NCBI GenBank assembly: GCA_949290355.1 | Contig: CASERN010000008.1 | Coordinates: 62,001-126,000, forward strand | DNA length: 64,000 bases | Direction: 5' to 3' | DNA from: an uncultured bacterium | GTDB lineage: Bacteria > Cyanobacteriota > Vampirovibrionia > Gastranaerophilales > Gastranaerophilaceae | Shown here: piece after piece, positions 45,556 through 54,316 of the stretch | How positions within the stretch are numbered: position 1 is the stretch's first letter | Layout of the letters: every line of letters starts with the position of its first letter | Translations under genes and position numbers: made by a program | The notes under the pieces: generated by a model | Told to the model about the DNA's origin: nothing | Seen by the model: only the letters and a program-made list of their open reading frames with translations | Databases searched by the model: none

Positions 45556-46089
45556 TTACCAGTCAGAAGATACTGTTTCATCATCTTCATCTTGTAATGC
45601 AGATAAATCTTTATGACCGGATCCATCAAAATCATCAGGTAACATTTCATCATCCGGCCATACTGTGTCTTCATCATACCTGCTTGCATTCAAGTTTATT
45701 GATGCTGTCAAATCTGAATTGGATAAATCTGTTTCAGACAATACACATCCTGCCATATTTGAATCAGAAAAATTACAATATGTCATTTCTGCATAACTAC
45801 AATCAGCTCCGGTCAAAAGAGCATCCGTAAAATCACATTCTAATATTCTAGCTCTGGTAAAATCAACAGATGTTAAATCTGTATTTGAAAAATTTACAAA
45901 AGACAAACTGCAATCTGCAAAAGAACTTGAATTTAAATCAGCATCAGAAAAGTCTATTTCTGACAAATTAATTCCTGAAAAATCAACCTCAGAAAGATCT
46001 ACTTCTTCTTGTTCAGCTTTCCATTCATTAAACTTGTCAGGGTTTTTCTTTAACAATTCTACTAACTCTTCTTTTGTATAATCTATCAT
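45556..46089 (-). CDS. Pentapeptide-repeat protein
   Basis: The 177-residue protein has an N-terminal helix (EELVELLKKNPDKFNEWKAE) and about eighteen pentapeptide units in A(D/N)LXX style (DLSEVDFSGINLSEIDFSDADL) from residue 32 to about 135, forming a right-handed quadrilateral helix; the tail is acidic. Function of such proteins is varied (DNA mimics, scaffolds). AAAGGAGAA precedes the ATG. It is the last gene of a five-gene operon with the HD-GYP protein and two response regulators, 22 bases downstream of the last regulator. Confidence 0.88.
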   Translation of the reverse strand: MIDYTKEELVELLKKNPDKFNEWKAEQEEVDLSEVDFSGINLSEIDFSDADLNSSSFADCSLSFVNFSNTDLTSVDFTRARILECDFTDALLTGADCSYAEMTYCNFSDSNMAGCVLSETDLSNSDLTASINLNASRYDEDTVWPDDEMLPDDFDGSGHKDLSALQDEDDETVSSDW

Positions 46090-46111
46090 TTAAAAATTCT
46101 CCTTTTTGTAA

Positions 46112-46729
46112 TTAATCTAATAAATCTGATTGTACTGCAAGCAAAACTGCTTGGGTTCTATTTTCTACTTTTAACTTTTTAAATATGCTGTTTAAATGTG
46201 TTTTTACCGTAACTTCTTTTACAAACAAATTTTCAGCGATCTGTTTATTACTTGCCCCTTTTGCTGCCATTTGTAACACTTCTTTTTCTTTTGATGTTAA
46301 AGAATTTATTTTTACATTAGAATCGGAAGTCTCTTTTGTTAATTCTTTATGAATTGCAGAGCGTCTTAATACTGCTTCCATACGGGCCAGAAGATTTGGA
46401 AGTATAAAAGGCTTTACGATATAATCATCTGCTCCAATTTTCAAACCGGAAACCATTTTCTGGTCATCATTGACAGCAGTAAGCATTATTACAGGTAAAT
46501 GTTTAGTTTTATCGTCATTACGGATAGCCTTTAACGTTTCCCAACCATCCATATTAGGCATCATAACATCAAGAAGCACAATGTCAAAATTGTTACTTTT
46601 TGAATGCAACACTTCAAGGGCCTGAAGTCCATCACAAACTGCTTTAACCTCATATCCGTAAAAAGGCAAAGCATCTTTCAAATATTTGGAATTGTCATCT
46701 ACTAACAAAACATGTGTCAAGTTAGACAT
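46112..46729 (-). CDS. Response regulator with LuxR-type DNA-binding domain
   Basis: The 205-residue protein has a receiver domain (residues 1-120) with LLVDDN, the phosphoacceptor in VLLDVMMPNMDG near 54, LTAV and VKPF, and a C-terminal LuxR/NarL helix-turn-helix (LTSKEKEVLQMAAKGASNKQIAENLFVKEVTVKTHLNS-type). No partner histidine kinase is in the window. It follows the other regulator by 18 bases in the HD-GYP operon. Confidence 0.93.
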   Translation of the reverse strand: MSNLTHVLLVDDNSKYLKDALPFYGYEVKAVCDGLQALEVLHSKSNNFDIVLLDVMMPNMDGWETLKAIRNDDKTKHLPVIMLTAVNDDQKMVSGLKIGADDYIVKPFILPNLLARMEAVLRRSAIHKELTKETSDSNVKINSLTSKEKEVLQMAAKGASNKQIAENLFVKEVTVKTHLNSIFKKLKVENRTQAVLLAVQSDLLD

Positions 46730-46747
46730 TATATATTCCTTATGGGT

Positions 46748-47395
46748 TTATACTATCTTATTTTTTAGGGCTTTTAAAGCTGCTTGCAAACGGTCATCAA
46801 CTTCCAATTTTTGTAAAATATTTGCAACATGCGCTTTGGTTGTATTTATACTTATAAAAAGAATTTGAGCAATTTCCATATTGCTATATCCTTCTGTCAT
46901 TAATTTTAAAATTTGAGCCTCACGAGAAGTCAAATCATAATCTTTTTTCTGACCTTCATTTTCCATATCAGGAGAATTTGCACTAGCTTTTAGCACAATA
47001 TGAGCAATGCTTGGGTCAAACCATGCAGCACCATCTGCTACAGAACTTACAACTTCGATTAATCTTTTAGGGTTAATTTCTTTTGAGCAGTATGCATTTG
47101 CTCCAGCTTTCAAGCTGTTTAAGACTTCTTTTTCATCATTATGAGAAGTTAATATTATAATTTTTACATCTTTATTTGAAGAACGAATCTGTTTTGTTGC
47201 CTCGATTCCATTCATATTTGGGAGGCCCAAATCCATTATTATTAAATCAATTTTGTTATTATTAAAAATCTGAATAGCACTTTCTGCAGAATCAGCTTCA
47301 TAAATATTTTCAATATAATCCACACCGTCAAATGCAGTTTTTAGTCCAAATCTTGTCAATTCATGATCTTCAACTATCATAATATTATATTTCAT
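46748..47395 (-). CDS. NarL-family response regulator
   Basis: The 215-residue protein has an N-terminal receiver (MIVEDHELTRFGLKTAF, phosphoacceptor in LIIMDLGLPNMNG, ILTSHND, CSKEI) and a C-terminal LuxR-type helix-turn-helix (LTSREAQILKLMTEGYSNMEIAQIL). The start overlaps the stop of the TPR protein gene by four bases, so the two are translationally coupled. It differs from the next regulator in its receiver, so the two likely answer different kinases. Confidence 0.93.
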   Translation of the reverse strand: MKYNIMIVEDHELTRFGLKTAFDGVDYIENIYEADSAESAIQIFNNNKIDLIIMDLGLPNMNGIEATKQIRSSNKDVKIIILTSHNDEKEVLNSLKAGANAYCSKEINPKRLIEVVSSVADGAAWFDPSIAHIVLKASANSPDMENEGQKKDYDLTSREAQILKLMTEGYSNMEIAQILFISINTTKAHVANILQKLEVDDRLQAALKALKNKIV

Positions 47396-48927
47396 AAACT
47401 TAACTCCTCTTTAGCGGGCTGATAATTTGGATTTAAAATCAATGATTTCTTAAAATACTTAGAAGCATCTTGTTTCATACCCTGATTTTTTGCAATTAAT
47501 CCTTGATAATAATAATATCTAAAATCGTTTTCGTCAATATAATTTGCAATAGCTAAATATTTTTTTGCATCATAAAAATTCTGTTGTTCAATCTCGTAAC
47601 GGCCAAGATCTAGCCAAGCATCTTTATAATTCATATTAATAGCTATAGCTTTTTTTAAATAAGCAAGTTCTTTTGACTTGTCATTCAAAGCAATCTTATA
47701 ATAAGCAACATATGAATCTGTGTATGTTTTTAAAACCTTTTCATATATTTCTATAGCTTTTTTCTCTTTACCTAATTGCTCATAAGTTTGTGCAACTTTA
47801 ACTGAAGGAATCCAAGAAGATTTATCATTAGATTCTGCATCTCGATAGTATTTTAAAGCAGATTTATAATCTTGAGCTCGATAACTCAAATCACCTAAGA
47901 CCAACAAAGCCTGAGCATTATTACTATCAAGTTTATGAGCTTTTTGTGCATTATCTTCCGCTTTTTCATAATCCTGCATATCAAAATATACCCTTGATAA
48001 CAAAGAATATACATCTTTATTATGTTTTTTCTTTGTAGTCAAAGCACTCTGAAGAGAGCGTAAAGATTTTGCTAATTCATTTTCATAATAGTAATAATAA
48101 CCTAAGTGATACATTTTTTCGTAATAATTTTTCTTTGATTTATAAAGAACGTACTGTTCAAGTGAGCTTATTTTTCTTGTAAAATCCAAAGAATAAAGTT
48201 TTTGAGCTTTTATGTACTCAACCGTTTTCAATGCATCTTTTGGCTTTTTACTCTGTGATAAAATTTCTGCTTTTAATTTTTTATAATTTAAGTTTTGCGG
48301 ATTTTGTTTTATTGCAGTATCAATATAAATTCCTGCATTTTGGATGTCATTAGATTTTAAATATCCTAGAGCTGCAATATAATTAGCATAATCAGACTTT
48401 GCCAATAATGAAGTGTTTTTTATTAACTCTGCAGTAGCTTCTTTACTTTGGTCATTATAAATAATGTTTGAAAAAACTTCTCCGAGATAAATTTCGTCAT
48501 CGTTCTTTAATTTTTTAGCAGGAGAGTAATACAATTTAATATCCCCAACTAAAAAATCAGATAAAGTTTTATCATCAATTTTTGAAACCGCTAAATCTGA
48601 CAAATTAAAAAATCCAATATCTGCCATATTTTCAGCCATTTTCATATAAGCATAATCATTTGGAGTCATTGTCTCTATAAGTAATCTAAAATCCATATGT
48701 GCTGATTTTACATTACTCTGAACAAATCGTTCAAAAGCTATTACATATTGATTATGCACACTATTATGAGTTAATGTAGCTTTTTTTATCGGTAATGCAA
48801 CGGTATTAGCAGGTATTGTATTTCCTACAAAAGGATTTGCCGGCTGAATCCCTTCAAATCCATCTGAAAAGACCGGAGTAATTGTATATGCGCTGATTAT
48901 TACTGTTAACAAAATTTTTCGCATCAA
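47392..48927 (-). CDS. Exported TPR-repeat protein
   Basis: The 511-residue protein has a signal peptide (about 1-20) and is otherwise built of tetratricopeptide repeats, clearest from residue 275 to 500 (YYYYENELAKSLRSLQSAL, VYFDMQDYEKAEDNAQKAH, DLSYRAQDYKSALKYY, YFKKSLILNPNYQPAKEEL). It should be a periplasmic or envelope protein-interaction scaffold. It is the second gene of the HD-GYP operon, four bases from the first and overlapping the third. A sensor role feeding the regulators is possible but unproved. Confidence 0.85.
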   Translation of the reverse strand: MMRKILLTVIISAYTITPVFSDGFEGIQPANPFVGNTIPANTVALPIKKATLTHNSVHNQYVIAFERFVQSNVKSAHMDFRLLIETMTPNDYAYMKMAENMADIGFFNLSDLAVSKIDDKTLSDFLVGDIKLYYSPAKKLKNDDEIYLGEVFSNIIYNDQSKEATAELIKNTSLLAKSDYANYIAALGYLKSNDIQNAGIYIDTAIKQNPQNLNYKKLKAEILSQSKKPKDALKTVEYIKAQKLYSLDFTRKISSLEQYVLYKSKKNYYEKMYHLGYYYYYENELAKSLRSLQSALTTKKKHNKDVYSLLSRVYFDMQDYEKAEDNAQKAHKLDSNNAQALLVLGDLSYRAQDYKSALKYYRDAESNDKSSWIPSVKVAQTYEQLGKEKKAIEIYEKVLKTYTDSYVAYYKIALNDKSKELAYLKKAIAINMNYKDAWLDLGRYEIEQQNFYDAKKYLAIANYIDENDFRYYYYQGLIAKNQGMKQDASKYFKKSLILNPNYQPAKEELSL

Positions 48928-48931
48928 TTAA

Positions 48932-50647
48932 TTACAAACCCTCACTATTTTTTACATTCCCAGAATAATAGAAATTAAACAATTCTGCAATAGATTTTTG
49001 TTTTTCTGTTGCTTTTTCATTAGTTATAAAATTGTATATATCTAAAAGATTATATTTACTTAATTTTTTCAAATCAGCCTCTTTAATTGCATGATGATTT
49101 TCTGTAAGAAATACTTTTACAATTTTATCAACAGAAATTTTCAAAAATGTATCAACCAAATTTGCGTCAAAATGTTTATTTTTACCTTCCAATAAAATAT
49201 TAATAACATTTTGAATAGGCATCTTATCCCTATAATGACGTTTAGATGTGATGGCATCAAATACATCTGCAACAGCAAGGATTCTTCCACCGTATGGAAT
49301 ATCTTCACCTTTTAGCTTTCTATAATAGCCTGTACCATCATATTTTTCATGATGAGAACAAGCAATTTCTGTAATCATTTTGAAATCATCTGACATGTGA
49401 ATTTTTTCAAGAATATTATGAGTTATTCTCACATGCTCCTGTATATGCTTATATTCTTCATCAGTCAATTTACCCTCTTTTTGTAATACAGAATCTCTTA
49501 TACCTATTTTCCCAATATCATGCAAAGTTGCAGCTTTTTCTACAAGTTCTTTAAACTTTTCATCGCAACCTAATTCTTCAACTAAAAGCATTGAATAAAG
49601 TTTTACACGACTTGAATGACCTGCTGTAATTTTATCTCTGGCATCAATGGATGTAGCAAGTGTATCTATAAAACTTTCAAAAAGAGCTTTTTGTTCTTTA
49701 TATAATTCTTTTTGTTGTTCGAATAATTGAGCATTTTCAAGAGCTATTGATGCACTGCCCCCGATAGCTGATAATAAATCAGAATCGCTCTTTGTAAAAG
49801 CACCTTTTTTCTTATTTAACACCTGAAATGCACCAATAATTTCCTTATTATTATTTTTAATAGGCATACAAAGAATTGTCTTTGTTTTATAACCTGTTTC
49901 CTTATCAATATCAGGATTAAACCTTGGATCACTATATGCATCAGGAATATTAAGGGGTTCTCCAGTCTTAACTACGTAACCTGCAAGTCCTTTATCAGCA
50001 GGGAAACGAATTTCTTGACTACCTATACCTAAAGCAACTTTACTCCACAATTCATTTTTTTCTTTATCTAATAAAAATACCGTACATCTGTCAGCTTGAA
50101 TTGCTACTTTTGTCTCTTCAGCAATAACTTTTAATAAAACATCTATATCAGTAACAGCAGAAATAGAACGACCAATTTTAACAAGAGAAACTAAAGGATC
50201 ACTCTTAACAGGTGTAGAGAAATCAACTCCGTCTTTTAATTGTCGAATTCTTGTAAGAACATAACCAATAACAGAAAATTCATCACCTGAATTCACAGAA
50301 ATATTTTTGGCATTCTCAAAATGACGAAGAGCAAGATCGTTCATTCCTTCACCGAAATATACAGTACCGGAAGCATACTCATTTATTAAAATAGCAGTAT
50401 TATCTTTTACATATTCTGCAATACTTCTGGAATCATTTAAAAGTTGCAACGTCTCCTTATAATTATTTTTATCATCTAAATATTTGGTCATTGCCAACAA
50501 ACTTAGTGCTGCTGAAGATTTTCCTTTCTCATTATTTTTTTCAAAAGCAGCCTTTGCTTTCATAAACAATTTTAACGCTTTTGTATACTCTTTGTCTTCT
50601 AATAAGCTCAAACCTTTTTTTAAATCATTTGTCCCACACTGAGCCAT
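48932..50647 (-). CDS. TPR-GAF-HD-GYP signalling protein
   Basis: The 571-residue cytoplasmic protein has N-terminal TPR-like helices (about 10-125), a GAF domain (about 150-310: AVTDIDVLLKVIAEETKVAI, KTGEPLNIPDAYSDPRF, LCMPIKNNNKEIIGAFQVLNK), a short coiled coil and a C-terminal HD-GYP domain (about 340-500) with HDIGKIGI and HHEKYDGTGY. HD-GYP domains hydrolyse cyclic di-GMP. The GYP motif reads GYY here, so activity or specificity may be changed. AAAGGCAGA lies before the ATG. It leads a five-gene operon with two response regulators. Confidence 0.9.
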   Translation of the reverse strand: MAQCGTNDLKKGLSLLEDKEYTKALKLFMKAKAAFEKNNEKGKSSAALSLLAMTKYLDDKNNYKETLQLLNDSRSIAEYVKDNTAILINEYASGTVYFGEGMNDLALRHFENAKNISVNSGDEFSVIGYVLTRIRQLKDGVDFSTPVKSDPLVSLVKIGRSISAVTDIDVLLKVIAEETKVAIQADRCTVFLLDKEKNELWSKVALGIGSQEIRFPADKGLAGYVVKTGEPLNIPDAYSDPRFNPDIDKETGYKTKTILCMPIKNNNKEIIGAFQVLNKKKGAFTKSDSDLLSAIGGSASIALENAQLFEQQKELYKEQKALFESFIDTLATSIDARDKITAGHSSRVKLYSMLLVEELGCDEKFKELVEKAATLHDIGKIGIRDSVLQKEGKLTDEEYKHIQEHVRITHNILEKIHMSDDFKMITEIACSHHEKYDGTGYYRKLKGEDIPYGGRILAVADVFDAITSKRHYRDKMPIQNVINILLEGKNKHFDANLVDTFLKISVDKIVKVFLTENHHAIKEADLKKLSKYNLLDIYNFITNEKATEKQKSIAELFNFYYSGNVKNSEGL

Positions 50648-50679
50648 AATCTGCCTTTTCTTAATTCTATAATTCCTAA

Positions 50680-50708
50680 TTTACATATGTATATTTTTAT
50701 TGTACAAT
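50680..50708 (+). promoter_or_regulatory. Promoter of the glycosyltransferase gene
   Basis: TTTACA (50680-50685), a 17-base spacer and TACAAT (50703-50708), about 38 bases before the ATG, with ACGGAG as ribosome binding site. Confidence 0.6.
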
Positions 50709-50745
50709 ATTTTTTAGAATAATACAAATTTTTTACGGAGTTTAT

Positions 50746-51435
50746 ATGATGAATAAGGTTACAATATTAATTCCTGTATATAATGAAGTCAACACTTTAG
50801 ATACAATTCTTGAAAAAGTTAAAAATGCAAATTTTTGCGGACTTGAAAAAGAAATTATATTAATTGATGACTATTCAACAGATGGCACAAGAAATTTATA
50901 TTCAAAATATCCATATAAAGTGCTTTACCATGATTATAATCAAGGCAAGGGAGCAGCTTTAAGAACAGGTTTCAAAGAAGCAACCGGCGATATTATCGTA
51001 ATTCAAGATGCTGATTTGGAATATGACCCTGTAGATTACGAACCTTTAATACAGCTAATATTAGATGGAAAAGCTGATGTATGTTACGGTTCAAGATTAT
51101 CTGGCGGGAAACCGTCAAGATCATTTATGTTCCATCATTTGTTAGGGAATAAATTTTTATCTCTTTTAACAAATATATTATATGGATCAACTCTTACAGA
51201 TATGGAAACCTGTTATAAAGCATTTAAGGCTGATTTTATAAAAGGAATTAATATTAAATCAAACAGATTTGATTTTGAGCCGGAAATAACCGCCAAAGTT
51301 CTTAAACGAGGAGCTAGATTGTATGAATTACCTGTTTCATACTATGGAAGAGAATTTGCAGAAGGGAAAAAAATAACTTGGAAAGATGGTATTCACGCAA
51401 TTATAGCACTTATAAAATTTAGATTTACTGATTAA
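50746..51435 (+). CDS. Family 2 glycosyltransferase (dolichol-phosphate mannosyltransferase-like)
   Basis: The 229-residue GT-A enzyme has ILIPVYNEVNTLDTIL, IILIDDYSTDGT, KGAALRTGFKEATGDIIVIQDADLEYDP with the metal-binding DAD, SRLSGGKP and DMETCYKAF, as in polyprenyl-phosphate sugar transferases. No C-terminal membrane helices are present, so the lipid acceptor would be met at the membrane surface. Two ATGs are adjacent; either fits the ACGGAG site. It may supply a sugar carrier for surface polysaccharide. It precedes the degenerate M48 gene by 14 bases. Confidence 0.9.
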   Translation: MMNKVTILIPVYNEVNTLDTILEKVKNANFCGLEKEIILIDDYSTDGTRNLYSKYPYKVLYHDYNQGKGAALRTGFKEATGDIIVIQDADLEYDPVDYEPLIQLILDGKADVCYGSRLSGGKPSRSFMFHHLLGNKFLSLLTNILYGSTLTDMETCYKAFKADFIKGINIKSNRFDFEPEITAKVLKRGARLYELPVSYYGREFAEGKKITWKDGIHAIIALIKFRFTD

Positions 51436-51449
51436 AAAAAGGGGGAAAC

Positions 51450-52286
51450 ATGAAAAAGATTATACTATCATTGTTTTTAGCAGCATCAATTGCAGTCCCA
51501 TCATTTGCTGCAACATGGAGTGCTGTAGACAGAGTCTCAAAAGTAGGGCCGCAAATTATTAGCAAAAATGGTCTGCCATCTTCAACAAAATTTATTGTTA
51601 CCGAAACAGAGGTTGCAAATAGTACATCTAATACTAATAACGAATTATACATTTACAAACCAAATCTTAGCTACACAGGGAATGATAATGAAGTAGCAGC
51701 TGTTATATCTCAAGAAATAGGGGCTATAATAAACGCTAATGCTTCTAAAAAGAAACTTGTTTCCAATATTACATCTGCCTTAGCAGGAAGTTTTATAGAT
51801 ACATCACTTGAAAATACCGCTCTTGTAGCCAATGAATTAACTTTAAATAATATGTCTGAAAAAGACCAAATGAATGCTGATATCACAGGGGTAGATTTAA
51901 TGATACAAGCCGGTTATAATCCATTGGCAATGATTGTTGTACTAGGGAAAATGCCTGGATCTACTTTAGATGTATTAAAAAGTCAGCCTAACAACTTTAA
52001 AAGAACTATGTATATATATGACTATTTAGCATATAACTACCCTTCTAAAGTTAAAGCAGGATACAATTGTCAAGAATACAAAAACTTCTTGGCATACATA
52101 CAGCCAACTATTGATGAAAGAAATTCAGACAAAAAGAAATTAGAAAAATTTAACAAAGAACAAGAAAAATTAAAAAAAGAAAGAGCTAAACAAATTGCAA
52201 AATACAAAGCTACAGGAGGCTTAAACGGTTGGGATGCTTCTTATACAATATTAAAAAACTTGTCTGAAAATGCAGAAACAAAATAA
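51450..52286 (+). CDS. Exported M48-peptidase-like protein with lost active site
   Basis: The 278-residue protein has a signal peptide ending SFAA and a region that aligns by eye with M48 metallopeptidases: EVAAVISQEIGAIINANA at 81-98 stands where HExxH is expected and NADITGVDLMIQAGYNPLAM at 142-161 matches the usual EADRIGVELM-type helix. The zinc-binding HExxH has become QEIGA (Q88, A92), and N142 replaces the Glu ligand, so it is probably not a protease. The C-terminal third is a Lys-rich helix. Loss of activity suggests a chaperone or inhibitor role. GGGGGAAAC precedes the ATG; it is probably cotranscribed with the glycosyltransferase. Confidence 0.7.
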   Translation: MKKIILSLFLAASIAVPSFAATWSAVDRVSKVGPQIISKNGLPSSTKFIVTETEVANSTSNTNNELYIYKPNLSYTGNDNEVAAVISQEIGAIINANASKKKLVSNITSALAGSFIDTSLENTALVANELTLNNMSEKDQMNADITGVDLMIQAGYNPLAMIVVLGKMPGSTLDVLKSQPNNFKRTMYIYDYLAYNYPSKVKAGYNCQEYKNFLAYIQPTIDERNSDKKKLEKFNKEQEKLKKERAKQIAKYKATGGLNGWDASYTILKNLSENAETK

Positions 52287-52290
52287 CTTA

Positions 52291-52319
52291 AAAAAACCTC
52301 CTTTATAAGGAGGTTTTTT
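52291..52319. terminator. Intrinsic terminator
   Basis: A perfect 13-bp stem (AAAAAACCTCCTT and its complement) closes a 3-base loop, with a T tract, directly after the M48-like gene. Confidence 0.85.
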
Positions 52320-52359
52320 ATATCCTTGAAAAAACATAATATATCATTGGAGATAAAAT

Positions 52360-52905
52360 ATGACAGATACACAACAAGAAATAAAATGCCCTGCTTGCGG
52401 TGAAGTAATGACTAAAGTTTTTATCAATTCTAAAGGGATAAATCTTGATATATGCACAAATGGCTGTGGCGGAATATATTTTGACAACTCAGAAATACAA
52501 GAATTCAGTTCAGAGAACGATAACATATCCGAAATAACATCAGTTTTATTAAATAAAAATTTCATGCCAGTCGATATGCAAAAAAAACGTATTTGTCCTG
52601 CTTGTAATACTCCAATGGTAAAAACTTTTGCTTTTGGAATTGAAATAGAAACCTGCTATAAATGCGGAGGTATTTTCTTAGATTACGGCGAATTTGAAAA
52701 AGTTAGAACTCATTTTAAAAAACACCAAAAAGTAAAACAATTAAATCTCAATACAAATAATGATATTGATATTGAAAAATTTTTAAAAGAAGCTGAATAT
52801 GAAAAATATTCATACAGAGTTAATAATGCTGATCATAATTTGCTTGGTTCAAATACGTTCAAAGCATTCCTGAAAGAACTATTCAAAACTATCTATTATT
52901 TTTGA
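52360..52905 (+). CDS. Double zf-TFIIB zinc-ribbon protein
   Basis: The 181-residue cytoplasmic protein has two zinc ribbons of the zf-TFIIB type: CPAC with CTNGCGGIYFD at about residues 8-40, and CPAC with CYKCGGIFLDYGEFE at about 79-110. The rest is charged and ends in an aromatic tail. Function is unknown; related short proteins bind zinc and perhaps nucleic acid. TTGGAGAT precedes the ATG. Its 3' end overlaps the convergent phosphohexomutase gene by 27 bases. Confidence 0.8.
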   Translation: MTDTQQEIKCPACGEVMTKVFINSKGINLDICTNGCGGIYFDNSEIQEFSSENDNISEITSVLLNKNFMPVDMQKKRICPACNTPMVKTFAFGIEIETCYKCGGIFLDYGEFEKVRTHFKKHQKVKQLNLNTNNDIDIEKFLKEAEYEKYSYRVNNADHNLLGSNTFKAFLKELFKTIYYF

Positions 52906-54258
52906 TAATTTTTCTTTACTATCACTTTCAAAATAAATTCTTAAAAGCGGTTCGGTACCGCTAGGTCTTATAAGAACCCAGCTTGAGTCATCATCAAAAT
53001 ATAATTTTACACCATCTTTTGTGTCTATACTTTTTATTTTAAATTCACCTATAGAGGTTTTATTTTTATACTCTTCCAAAATTGGTTTAATTTCTTCTAT
53101 ATTATCTAGTTGTTTATCTATTCTATCATTATAAAACTTGCAGCCTACAAAATTATATAAATCTTTTTGTAATTCTACTAATGATTTATTAGCATAAGCC
53201 ATAGCTTCTAAAATCAATAAGTTTGCAATTATACCGTCTTTTTCTGGAATATGCCCTTGAATGCTCAATCCACCTGATTCTTCTCCACCAATTATTGGAG
53301 AATAAGTTCTCATCGCTTCGCCAACATGTTTAAATCCGACTGCAGTTTCAATAACTTCTACCCCCAATTTCTCAGCAATCTTATTAAGCAAAAGACTTGC
53401 ACCCACAGTCTTTACAATACCGCCTGTATAGCCTTTATTATTTTTTAAGTGCATTAACAAAATTGCAATAATTTCATTCGGAGATACATATTCCCCATTT
53501 TCATTTATTACTCCAAATCTGTCAGAATCTCCATCATTTGCAAGCCCTATTGCATCTTGGCTAGATTTCACTTTTTCACACAATTCTTTCAAATACTTTG
53601 GTTTAGGATCAGGCATTCCACCACCAAAATTTACATCATGAAACATATGAATGCTCTCAAAATTAATATTATGAATTTGTAAAAGCTTATCAAAATAGCC
53701 AATACTTGCGGCATAAAGCCCATCAAAAATTATATGTTTATTTAATTCCTTAATTTTTTTGAAATCTATCAAGCCTTCAATATGTTTAAAATAATCCGGT
53801 TTAAAGTTATATTTATTCAATTTACCAACACATTCATGCGGATTGAATGGGAGATGTAAATTCAGAACAATTTCATCTGTAATATTTGAAGTCGCAGGGC
53901 CTGCATAATCAGGTATAAACTTTATTCCAAGATATTCCGGAGGATTGTGGGAAGCTGTAAACATCATTGCGCAAGCATTTAAATGCTTTGCATTATATGC
54001 AAGGACTGGTGTAGGAATAATTTTATCGGATAACAACACATTAAACCCATAATCTACAAGTTGCTCTGCCGATTGCATAGCAAATTCCTGCGCTTTATTT
54101 CTTGGGTCATAACCAATAATAATTTTTTTACCAATTCCAAAATTGTCATATACATATTTACCGATTGCTTTTGTTACGATATTTACATTATCGTTATTAA
54201 AATCCTTTCCTACTACTGCTCTCCAGCCATCTGTTCCAAATTTAATATTTCCCATCAT
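52879..54258 (-). CDS. Phosphoglucomutase/phosphomannomutase family enzyme
   Basis: The 459-residue alpha-D-phosphohexomutase interconverts sugar 1- and 6-phosphates. It has the phosphoserine loop TASHNPPEYLG (S103), the metal-binding DGDSDRFG near 244, the sugar-binding GGEESGG and the phosphate-binding RPSGTEPLLRIY. Whether it favours glucose, mannose or glucosamine phosphate is not clear; GlmM, ManB and Pgm are alternatives. Two ATGs are adjacent; GAGGCAAGA lies ahead. It would supply sugar nucleotides for envelope polymers. The 3' end overlaps the zinc-ribbon gene. Confidence 0.9.
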   Translation of the reverse strand: MMGNIKFGTDGWRAVVGKDFNNDNVNIVTKAIGKYVYDNFGIGKKIIIGYDPRNKAQEFAMQSAEQLVDYGFNVLLSDKIIPTPVLAYNAKHLNACAMMFTASHNPPEYLGIKFIPDYAGPATSNITDEIVLNLHLPFNPHECVGKLNKYNFKPDYFKHIEGLIDFKKIKELNKHIIFDGLYAASIGYFDKLLQIHNINFESIHMFHDVNFGGGMPDPKPKYLKELCEKVKSSQDAIGLANDGDSDRFGVINENGEYVSPNEIIAILLMHLKNNKGYTGGIVKTVGASLLLNKIAEKLGVEVIETAVGFKHVGEAMRTYSPIIGGEESGGLSIQGHIPEKDGIIANLLILEAMAYANKSLVELQKDLYNFVGCKFYNDRIDKQLDNIEEIKPILEEYKNKTSIGEFKIKSIDTKDGVKLYFDDDSSWVLIRPSGTEPLLRIYFESDSKEKLSKIIDSFE

Positions 54259-54260
54259 TC

Positions 54261-54289
54261 TTGCCTCAATATCTTCTATCTGATATAAT
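54261..54289 (+). promoter_or_regulatory. pheA promoter
   Basis: TTGCCT (54261-54266), 17-base spacer, extended -10 with TGA-TATAAT (54281-54289). Transcription near 54297 leaves a short leader with AAGGAGG. Confidence 0.65.
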
Positions 54290-54316
54290 CATATTAAAAA
54301 TAAGGAGGAAGCGCAA

